DNA of 34,177 nucleotides, from positions 1 to 34,177 of the forward strand of contig JAGGYF010000042.1 of NCBI GenBank assembly GCA_021162685.1, read 5' to 3'. Numbering within the stretch: position 1 is the first letter of the stretch; every line of letters starts with the position of its first letter. A program made the translations under genes and the position numbers. The notes under the pieces were generated by a model. It saw only the letters and a program-made list of their open reading frames with translations. It had not been told where the DNA came from and did not search any database. Of this stretch, positions 7,733 to 14,078 are shown piece by piece. Source of the stretch: Candidatus Iainarchaeum sp. GTDB taxonomy: Archaea; B1Sed10-29; WALL01.

Positions 7733-7780
7733 GTTACACTTTTGTAACGAAAAACACGTTTTCTGTTACACTTTTGGAAC
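7733..7780. promoter_or_regulatory. Paired 16-bp dyad sites between divergent promoters
   Basis: GTTACACTTTTGTAAC (7733-7748) and GTTACACTTTTGGAAC (7765-7780) are again 32 bp apart. They sit between the ATPase TATA box (about 7720-7728, minus strand) and the phosphate transporter TATA box (GGTATAAATACTT, about 7788-7800, plus strand). A bound protein could control both promoters. The same arrangement in front of acs suggests one regulon. Confidence 0.75.
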
Positions 7781-7831
7781 AAGGAGAAAAGGTATAAATA
7801 CTTGTTATACGTAAATGGTCAATGACTATTT

Positions 7832-8926
7832 ATGGATAGAAAGCTAATCCGCATAGTGCTATTACTTCTTGCTATATACCTCTTTCTTCTCTCAATAAAG
7901 CTCATGGGCTCTGGTTTTAAGGCATTGGGTACAGAATTCGCAAAAAGCGTGATCGCGACGACCTCAAATCCGATTGTTGGATTGTTTATAGGTATCCTGG
8001 TTACCACGGTTGTGCAGTCATCCTCATGCACCACATCATTAGTTGTTGCGCTTGTTGGAAGCGGAGCTATGACTATAGCAAATGCTATACCTATTATCAT
8101 GGGAGCGAATATGGGGACAACTGTCACAAATACAATTGTTTCCTTTGGGCACATCACACGGAGAACAGAGTTTCAAAAAGCATTTGGTGGTGCAGTTGTA
8201 CATGATATCTTCAACCTTCTTTCTGTTCTTGTGTTACTTCCATTAGAGATGGTTTTACATCCAATACAAACGATATCAACTATGCTCGCAGATGCGTTCT
8301 ATGGTATAGGTGGTTTTACATTTACAAGTCCACTGCATGTGATAATTGACCCAGCAAAACATTATGTTATTGCTATATTAGAATCTATTTTTGGGAATAA
8401 TCCTGTAGCCATTATTGTGTTTGCATTAGCACTTTTGTTTCTTTCCTTAAAGATTATTGTGGACTCCATGCGTTCTGTTGTACTCAGTGAAATTGAGACA
8501 CTTATTGATTCATTTCTCTTCAGGAATGGGTGGACAGGGTTTTTTACTGGTTTGTTCTTTACAGCAGTTGTCCAATCAAGTTCTGTTACAACATCCATTG
8601 TCATACCGCTAATAGGGGCAGGCCTACTTTCTATTGAGAAGGTATTTCCTTATGTTCTAGGCGCAAATGTTGGAACAACAATAACGGCAATTCTTGCAGC
8701 ATTAGCGATCTCAGGACCAACAGCAAAAGCAGCAATAACCACTGCATTTGCCCATCTTACCTTTAATCTGCTTGGTATTGCGTTATGGTATCCTCTACGA
8801 AGAGTACCAATCGCATTGGCAAAAAGGCTTTCTGGAATTATTCTTATATCAAGAAAATATGCAATTGCATATGTACTAACAGTATTCTATTTAATACCCA
8901 TTGCATTAGTATTTATACTAAGGTGA
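7832..8926 (+). CDS. Na+/phosphate symporter (NptA/PF02690 family)
   Basis: The 364-residue polytopic membrane protein has the two inverted repeats of the Na/Pi cotransporter family. Each carries the QSSS signature: VVQSSSCTTSL (Q62) and VVQSSSVTTSI near residue 248. Glycine-rich GANMGTT and GANVGTT motifs follow each repeat. It should import inorganic phosphate with sodium. The next gene, a PhoU-like protein, begins 5 bp after its stop, and its Shine-Dalgarno overlaps that stop. Many bacterial homologues carry a fused PhoU domain, so here the fusion is split into two coupled genes. The promoter is adjacent to the operator pair at 7733-7780. Confidence 0.92.
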   Translation: MDRKLIRIVLLLLAIYLFLLSIKLMGSGFKALGTEFAKSVIATTSNPIVGLFIGILVTTVVQSSSCTTSLVVALVGSGAMTIANAIPIIMGANMGTTVTNTIVSFGHITRRTEFQKAFGGAVVHDIFNLLSVLVLLPLEMVLHPIQTISTMLADAFYGIGGFTFTSPLHVIIDPAKHYVIAILESIFGNNPVAIIVFALALLFLSLKIIVDSMRSVVLSEIETLIDSFLFRNGWTGFFTGLFFTAVVQSSSVTTSIVIPLIGAGLLSIEKVFPYVLGANVGTTITAILAALAISGPTAKAAITTAFAHLTFNLLGIALWYPLRRVPIALAKRLSGIILISRKYAIAYVLTVFYLIPIALVFILR

Positions 8927-8931
8927 GAGAG

Positions 8932-9606
8932 ATGGTGTTTAAGGAGATATATGATGTTTGGACCAAAGAGGTTTTGTTGAGGAAGGCATTTGAGAAAACA
9001 TTGAAGATGATGGATAAGGATAAGGAAGCGTTTTCTCTGGCGTATAATGCTCTTATCAAAAACATAGATGAGCATATTGAAAAGGTTGTTAAGGATGAGG
9101 ATAGGGTAGATAAGTATATGCAGGATGTGCGAAGAGAGATACTAGAATACCTTGCTGTTAATTCTGCCCCGGATGTTGCCGCATCTCTCATACTCACTAC
9201 TGTGATTATATCATTGGAGAGGATAGGGGACTACTCAGAGGACATGACAAAACTAGCAGTGAGGTATCCAAAGAAGGTGAGTGAAAAGAAATACCTTGAA
9301 GCATTTGATTCAATATACGAGCGCATTATCAAGCTGTTTGATATGACGAAAAAGGCATTTGCCGATTCTGATGAAGAGGTCGCAAAAGAGGCCATCGCAT
9401 TATATATGAGCATAAAGAAGGACTGTAACACCCTTTATGATAAATTGGAAAAAGAGAAGAGGATGGAACCTAGAACAGCTATGATCTATGCTTTATTGAC
9501 AAGGTACTTGCAGAGGGTTGGAGCCCATTTGAATAACATAAATACCACAGTGGTAAATCCCTTCCCGCTTGCTGGGTCAAAGAAGGCGGTTAAAAGGGTT
9601 GAGTGA
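8932..9606 (+). CDS. PhoU-domain phosphate uptake regulator
   Basis: The 224-residue, all-helical soluble protein has the PhoU-type motif SLERIGDYSEDMTKLA (about residues 101-116), and a second, more diverged half (LQRVGAHLNNINTTV) is visible near the C-terminus. Start ATG 8932 follows the Shine-Dalgarno AGGTGAGAGAG, which overlaps the stop of the transporter, so the two genes form an operon. PhoU proteins bind metal clusters and restrain phosphate transporters. Here the likely partner is the Na/Pi symporter encoded upstream. Confidence 0.9.
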   Translation: MVFKEIYDVWTKEVLLRKAFEKTLKMMDKDKEAFSLAYNALIKNIDEHIEKVVKDEDRVDKYMQDVRREILEYLAVNSAPDVAASLILTTVIISLERIGDYSEDMTKLAVRYPKKVSEKKYLEAFDSIYERIIKLFDMTKKAFADSDEEVAKEAIALYMSIKKDCNTLYDKLEKEKRMEPRTAMIYALLTRYLQRVGAHLNNINTTVVNPFPLAGSKKAVKRVE

Positions 9607-9608
9607 AA

Positions 9609-10550
9609 CTAAACAACCTTAGCTCCATCAGCAAGTTTATAAGGAGTAGGAGATATCCTGTATTCTTCAAAAGCTAAAATAACGTCCTCTCTGTCTTTAG
9701 AGCGACATGCAACCACAATTTGACTACCCCCTCCCATGGTATAGTATGCATCAACGCCGCTTGTTCGGAGGTCTGTTACAATATCACATACTCGTTTTAC
9801 CTCTTCATTTCTTATGTCTATTCCTTGGCTCAAAAGAAGAGCATATGCTTCATCTATGTCTTCTTGTGCAACCCTAAATGCCCCCATAAAATCCTTTTTT
9901 ATTATCCTTCTCTCAATTTTATGGCATCTTTTATTGCAGTTGCTTACTCTCTCTTCAAACTGTGGTGAGGCAAGCATTGCTCTATGTATCTTTTCTGACT
10001 CAATCCTAGCCTTTTCAAATGAAAAACCAAACAAGGATACACCTACCAATTCTTTTGGATTTAAAAGTTGTTTCCCTCCTACTTCTGGATATTGCGAAAC
10101 ATCTATCTTGCTTATCCCGCCCAACAAACTTCGTGGGGATGAAGCAGACGCATTGATAATTATAGACACCTTCTCATTAATTGTCAGATTTAATTCAAAA
10201 AGATCGTCCAGTGCCTGTATAAGTGCAGCAGCCCCAGATGCAGAACTCCCACTTTTTATGTTATAGTTTCTAGATTGTATACGAACTCCAGAGTTACCAA
10301 CAATTTTCAATACAGTGTGCACTATACGCAACATTGGTTTTGCCTTTTCCCCACTTATCTCACTATCATTAACATAAAACTTGGTTCCGGTCTTTGAAAG
10401 TGTGGCCTCTGTTACTGTTTTCATATTCTCATCCAAGGTAGTAACTGCCATACCTATTGTATTGTGGTAAGGCGATCTATCGCCCCTTAACCCAGCCAAA
10501 AATATTAGGGGTACTGCAGGATATGCTTCAGAAACTGCTTTTGACTTCAT
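9609..10550 (-). CDS. GHMP-fold mevalonate-pathway enzyme, paralogue B (possible bisphosphomevalonate decarboxylase)
   Basis: The 313-residue protein belongs to the diphosphomevalonate decarboxylase (MDD)/mevalonate-3-kinase branch of the GHMP superfamily. Motifs: AYPAVPLIFLAGLRGDR at the N-terminus, nucleotide loop NIKSGSSASGAAAL, SPRSLLGGISKIDV, and C-terminal YYTMGGGSQIVV. By hand alignment the Lys of the MDD IKYWGK motif is Phe, and the catalytic Asp of the DAGPN motif is not conserved, so a canonical MDD reaction is unlikely. It is paralogous to the protein encoded at 11377-12384 and overlaps the kinase gene by 4 bp. In Thermoplasma two such paralogues act as mevalonate-3-kinase and bisphosphomevalonate decarboxylase. 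Which role this copy has is inferred, not shown. Confidence 0.75.
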   Translation of the reverse strand: MKSKAVSEAYPAVPLIFLAGLRGDRSPYHNTIGMAVTTLDENMKTVTEATLSKTGTKFYVNDSEISGEKAKPMLRIVHTVLKIVGNSGVRIQSRNYNIKSGSSASGAAALIQALDDLFELNLTINEKVSIIINASASSPRSLLGGISKIDVSQYPEVGGKQLLNPKELVGVSLFGFSFEKARIESEKIHRAMLASPQFEERVSNCNKRCHKIERRIIKKDFMGAFRVAQEDIDEAYALLLSQGIDIRNEEVKRVCDIVTDLRTSGVDAYYTMGGGSQIVVACRSKDREDVILAFEEYRISPTPYKLADGAKVV

Positions 10551-11368
10551 TTTTCTCCCACCAGCTTGGCTACCCTATCCATTATAACATCAAGAGCCTG
10601 TTCAAGTGTTTGGTGGAAATCCTCATTTTTTATTATGGGTATATCCCACTCTTTTGCTTTTTCCAATAATCTATCCTGCATTATCCTGTATTTATCAAGT
10701 TGGTTTATAAGTCGTTGAGGGTCGCTCTTTATGTGCGCAAATTCGTTTCTGGATAGGATCCTCTCCTTGTGCTTTTCTATATCGTCTATGTGCAACACCA
10801 TTGGTATAATATTCCTTTTTTTCAATATGTCACTCTCAAAAGTATGAGGCAAGAAATGGAGATATTCAATAACCATATTTTCCCCATCGCGTACACACCT
10901 CTCCATGAGTTTACCCATACATTTGTTCATAATTCGCGATTGTTCCTCATATCCTTTTATGATTGAGTCTTTTGTGGGTTTATCGCTAAAATACTGCCAT
11001 GTATTATACACACTTGTAAATAGAACAGGATGTTCCTCCTTTTTAAGAATCCCACGCAGAAATTCACGAAGAGCATCTCCTCCCATCATCACCCTTATTC
11101 CTAAACTTTTCGCGATTTCTGATGCAAGTGTTGTTTTGCCAGTTCCTGGTAACCCAGCAACAACTATTACCAACGGCTCTTTCAGTTCCCCTGAAATTGT
11201 TTTTTCTAGATATTTTCTCCATATCTTATATCTCCTAACATACTGCGGCCCAAACCTCCCTAACTCCTTCACTATTTTTTCGTGGGGTTCGCCAATAAGA
11301 TGTTTTATCCTTTCAATTGGCAGTCCAGATGCCCTTACTGCCTCTTTTGTTATATCTATGCCTGGCAT
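10547..11368 (-). CDS. P-loop kinase, candidate mevalonate-3-phosphate 5-kinase
   Basis: The 273-residue protein has a Walker A GLPGTGKT (72-79) in IVVAGLPGTGKTTLASEIAKSLG. A small-molecule-kinase core follows (MMGGDALREFLRG, then ENMVIEYLHFLPH, VLHIDDIEKHKERILSR). About 65 helical residues precede the P-loop, as in 2-phosphoglycerate kinase-like proteins. It sits in the middle of an operon between two MDD-superfamily genes, 8 bp after the first and overlapping the second by 4 bp (ATGA). In the Thermoplasma mevalonate route a P-loop kinase converts mevalonate 3-phosphate to the 3,5-bisphosphate. The context makes that the leading hypothesis; 2-phosphoglycerate kinase is the alternative. Confidence 0.75.
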   Translation of the reverse strand: MPGIDITKEAVRASGLPIERIKHLIGEPHEKIVKELGRFGPQYVRRYKIWRKYLEKTISGELKEPLVIVVAGLPGTGKTTLASEIAKSLGIRVMMGGDALREFLRGILKKEEHPVLFTSVYNTWQYFSDKPTKDSIIKGYEEQSRIMNKCMGKLMERCVRDGENMVIEYLHFLPHTFESDILKKRNIIPMVLHIDDIEKHKERILSRNEFAHIKSDPQRLINQLDKYRIMQDRLLEKAKEWDIPIIKNEDFHQTLEQALDVIMDRVAKLVGEK

Positions 11369-11376
11369 ATGGTCAC

Positions 11377-12384
11377 CTATATCCTCCTGACAACGCGGGG
11401 TGAGGGCGCTACTTTACATTCCCTAAAGGAATAGTTGTTTCTCTCTAGGAAATTTCTTATGTGGTCGGCGTGGTCTTTGTGTACTAATATAGATATTTGA
11501 TTTCCACCCCCTGCTGTTGGTACTGCTATTACTCCTCTCTCCTTAGCAATCTTCTTCACATCTTCCCATAGCTCCCGCATTGGGCCTTTTCTTACAACTA
11601 ACCCTCTATCCTCCAATAACTCATGTGCATTTTCAACATCTTCAAGGATTAGGTCAAACATGCGTTTTATGTTCCCTTCTTTGAATGCCTTTTTGATTTC
11701 TAACACCCTCCTTGGTGTTTCCCTCATCCTTATCTTATAATCGGGATGTTTTACTATTTCTTGATGGATCTCATCCGCAGTTATCCTTGTCTTGAACAGA
11801 GGAGATTCATTTTTATATTTTGGTTCTCCTTCCGGTGCATTGAATGGAACAAGAAAAATACGTATGTCCTTTAAATCTTCATGTGATGCAACAGGTATGC
11901 CCCTCACTTCAGGATAGTTATCCACATTTGTTTCACTCAACCCACCTAATAAACTTCTTTGAACAGACTCGGAACCCATCTTCCCATACTTTATCTTTTC
12001 TTCCTTGCTCATGTTTAACCCAAATAGCTCATCAATAGCAGTAACAAGAGCAGCAACACCAGAGTCAGATGAACCGCTTTTTATGTTATGGTTTACAGAT
12101 TCAATTCTAACACCAGACCTTATGCCTTTTTCTGAGAGTATCCTCTTAACCATATTTTTTATATCTTCGCCACGTTTTCCACTGATTTCTTTCCCATTTA
12201 CAAACAGATGAATGCCCTCTTCTTCAGGTAATTGCTTGGCCTTTGTAACTGTCTTCATATCCTCTTCGAGGGTAGTGATTGCCAACCCCATGGAATTGAG
12301 CCTTGGTGCCCTATCCTCTCGTATTCCCCCCAAAAACACAACAGGTATAGTTGGGAACGCTTCTACCTCAACTTCGTTGTACAT
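11377..12384 (-). CDS. GHMP-fold enzyme, paralogue A (mevalonate-3-kinase-like)
   Basis: The first gene of the operon encodes 335 residues. AFPTIPVVFLGGI, HLFVNGKEIS, IKSGSSDSGVAALV, SESVQRSLLGGLS and PTAGGGNQISI match, by eye and from memory, the order and wording of conserved blocks in Thermoplasma mevalonate-3-kinase (AYPTIGVVLLGGI, SGSSDAGA, SESAGRSLFGGL, VTGGSN). The MDD catalytic Lys and Asp are absent, as in that kinase. It probably phosphorylates the 3-hydroxyl of mevalonate without decarboxylation. The promoter is TATA-like TTTATAAA at 12413-12422, shared with speD, and a GGGGG-containing Shine-Dalgarno precedes ATG 12384. Confidence 0.8.
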   Translation of the reverse strand: MYNEVEVEAFPTIPVVFLGGIREDRAPRLNSMGLAITTLEEDMKTVTKAKQLPEEEGIHLFVNGKEISGKRGEDIKNMVKRILSEKGIRSGVRIESVNHNIKSGSSDSGVAALVTAIDELFGLNMSKEEKIKYGKMGSESVQRSLLGGLSETNVDNYPEVRGIPVASHEDLKDIRIFLVPFNAPEGEPKYKNESPLFKTRITADEIHQEIVKHPDYKIRMRETPRRVLEIKKAFKEGNIKRMFDLILEDVENAHELLEDRGLVVRKGPMRELWEDVKKIAKERGVIAVPTAGGGNQISILVHKDHADHIRNFLERNNYSFRECKVAPSPRVVRRI

Positions 12385-12412
12385 AACTAATCCCCCTATC
12401 GTTAACCATAAC

Positions 12413-12422
12413 CTTTATAAAT
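12413..12422. promoter_or_regulatory. Symmetric TATA box shared by GHMP operon and speD
   Basis: CTTTATAAAT contains the palindrome TTTATAAA and can serve both directions. It is about 30 bp from the GHMP start at 12384 and upstream of the speD leader. A second plus-strand candidate, TTTTAAATAAAAA, lies at 12425-12437. This is positional evidence only. Confidence 0.45.
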
Positions 12423-12512
12423 GATTTTAAATAAAAACTTTACACCTATTTTTGCAGATAAATAGGTCTGGAGGTGAAGTCATGGAAACAGAAGCTACAG
12501 GAGGGGAGGGCG

Positions 12513-12851
12513 ATGGCAATCGGCGTCCACATACTTGCAGAGTTCTACGAGTGCAATCCAGACCTACTGGCTACGGTGGATCCTGTTAGAGAGATTCTTG
12601 AGAGCACTGTAGAAGAGGCAAAGCTGAGTAAACTCCATTCGCACTATCATCAGTTTGAGCCATACGGAGTTACAGGTTTTGTTTTACTCGCAGAATCTCA
12701 TATCAGTATACACACCTGGCCAGAGCACGGGTATTGCGCAGTAGATGTTTTCACATGCGGAGAAGAAGGAGACGCCGAACTTGCCTATAAGCTCCTTAAA
12801 GAGAAACTTAAACCAGGGAGAGTTAATAGAGAGAAAAAGGTAAGAGGATGA
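12513..12851 (+). CDS. speD: S-adenosylmethionine decarboxylase proenzyme
   Basis: The 112-residue pyruvoyl-enzyme precursor self-cleaves at the Glu-Ser bond in LAES-HISIHTWPE (E61/S62), leaving pyruvoyl on the alpha chain. H67 and C82 (DVFTCG) are the usual processing and proton-donor residues. Product: decarboxylated AdoMet for spermidine-type polyamines. Some archaeal homologues decarboxylate arginine instead, which cannot be excluded. ATG 12513 is preferred because MAIGVHILAEFYEC aligns with the start of bacterial class 1B enzymes and GGAGGGG precedes it. An in-frame GTG at 12474 would add 13 residues. A separate strong Shine-Dalgarno serves an out-of-frame ATG at 12482. The 3' end overlaps the protease gene by 4 bp. 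Confidence 0.92.
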   Translation: MAIGVHILAEFYECNPDLLATVDPVREILESTVEEAKLSKLHSHYHQFEPYGVTGFVLLAESHISIHTWPEHGYCAVDVFTCGEEGDAELAYKLLKEKLKPGRVNREKKVRG

Positions 12852-13210
12852 GAACAGTAGGCCTTATAGAGCCAGTAGTTGTAGTAGGCAAGAAAAGGAT
12901 AAAGGTACTTGGTAAGTTTGACACTGGAGCATTCAGAACAAGTATTGATGAAAAAGTCGCAAAGAAGGCAGGGTTCAGAGCGGTTGGAAAAGTGAAAACG
13001 AAAAGCGCATTATCCAAAGGAAGGAGAAGAAAATTAGTAAAAGCAAAGATACAGATAGGTAACAAAATATTTGATGTTGAGGCAAGTGTAAGCAAGAGAG
13101 AGCATTCTATTGCAAAAGTGCTTATTGGTAGGGACATACTCTTCAAGAACTTTGTTGTTGATGTTTCAAAAAGACATTCAAGTCCAAAAGAAAGGGACTT
13201 TAAGATTTAG
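12848..13210 (+). CDS. RimB-like retropepsin-fold protease (PF05618)
   Basis: The 120-residue protein contains the aspartic-protease-like motif KFDTGAFRTSI (D25-T26-G27) and the later VLIGRDILFKNFVVDV segment. Both are typical of the ATP-dependent zinc protease/RimB family, whose members are single-lobed and act as dimers. In bacteria RimB-type proteins trim poly-glutamate added by RimK. Here a RimK-like ligase gene lies convergently next door with an 11-bp overlap. The gene is translationally coupled to speD through an ATGA overlap. The substrate is unknown. Confidence 0.85.
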   Translation: MRTVGLIEPVVVVGKKRIKVLGKFDTGAFRTSIDEKVAKKAGFRAVGKVKTKSALSKGRRRKLVKAKIQIGNKIFDVEASVSKREHSIAKVLIGRDILFKNFVVDVSKRHSSPKERDFKI

Positions 13211-14078
13211 CGCGCTCATAGATAAATTTCATTACAGTGTCATAAAGGTCTAATTTTGCAACCGTGCTTATGCCCTTAAGGCTCGGTCCATCGTTGATCT
13301 CAATCAGCACTGGTCCTCTCTCACTTGGTATAATATCTACGCCACATACTTCCATACCTATGGTGCTTGCTGCCTTTATCGCAATTTCTTCTTCTTCTGG
13401 TGTTGGTTTTAATGGTTCTGGTTTCCCACCTATTGTTATATTCGTTCTGAATTCCCCTTCTTTTACTGCCTTTCTCTTCATAGCAGCTGCAACTTGTTCC
13501 CCAACGACGAATAGTCTGTGGTCTTCACCAGGGTTTTTTATAAATTCTTCAACAGTAACAATTTGTTTTAATCTTGACATTGCATCTATGATGGGAGCAA
13601 AATCGCTTTGTGATGAAACCAACATGACACCCTTTCCTCCCATACCTCCTAAAAGTTTCACTACTACTGGAAATTCAAAATCTTTAACTACATCTTCAAC
13701 AACCTTCGGAGAGGTAACTAAAACAGCTTTTGGTGTTGGTAGTCCTGCTTCTGACATTACCTTTAATGTGTAAAATTTGTTTTTGGCTATGGTTATTGCG
13801 TCTGCCTGCACAGGGGAGTAAACCCCAGAATCAGCGAGCATGTCCATAATGATTGGAGCATAATCTATATCAGGAGAGGATGAACGAGGGTATGCTGCAT
13901 CAAACTCACATAGGTTGTAGTTTTTGTAGACTACTCTATTGTTTCCTTTATCTACTACTGCTCTTATCTCTGGGAATGGGGCTTGTACGCATTCTTTAAA
14001 GTATTTTTTTCCAGCATCTATTATCTTCTGGTTCACTTCCTTGTATGTTCTTGAACCTGAAAGTAGAACAAATCTCAT
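13200..14078 (-). CDS. RimK-type ATP-grasp ligase
   Basis: The 292-residue ATP-grasp protein begins MRFVLLSGSRTYKEVNQ. The pre-ATP-grasp domain runs to about residue 95. The ATP-binding core has FPVVVKLLGGMGGKGVMLV, the VEEFI hinge and the Mg2+-binding VCGVDIIPSERGPVLIEINDGPSLKGI. This fits RimK/LysX/MptN-type ligases that add glutamate or another amino acid to a carboxyl group of a protein, LysW or a coenzyme. No LysW or coenzyme gene is nearby. The convergent RimB-like gene makes protein tail glutamylation and its reversal plausible. ATG 14078 overlaps the upstream stop as ATGA; GTG 14087 is an alternative. Confidence 0.85.
   Translation of the reverse strand: MRFVLLSGSRTYKEVNQKIIDAGKKYFKECVQAPFPEIRAVVDKGNNRVVYKNYNLCEFDAAYPRSSSPDIDYAPIIMDMLADSGVYSPVQADAITIAKNKFYTLKVMSEAGLPTPKAVLVTSPKVVEDVVKDFEFPVVVKLLGGMGGKGVMLVSSQSDFAPIIDAMSRLKQIVTVEEFIKNPGEDHRLFVVGEQVAAAMKRKAVKEGEFRTNITIGGKPEPLKPTPEEEEIAIKAASTIGMEVCGVDIIPSERGPVLIEINDGPSLKGISTVAKLDLYDTVMKFIYERAKS

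Noticed and set aside
6486-7780. ATPase gene as an insertion sequence with terminal repeats
   Set aside because: The flanking sites are direct, internal to promoters and palindromic; no transposase or target duplication is visible, so operators explain them better.
8785-8931. 47-residue N-terminal extension of the PhoU protein
   Set aside because: It overlaps the transporter gene out of frame; ATG 8932 has a good Shine-Dalgarno and begins the PhoU homology.
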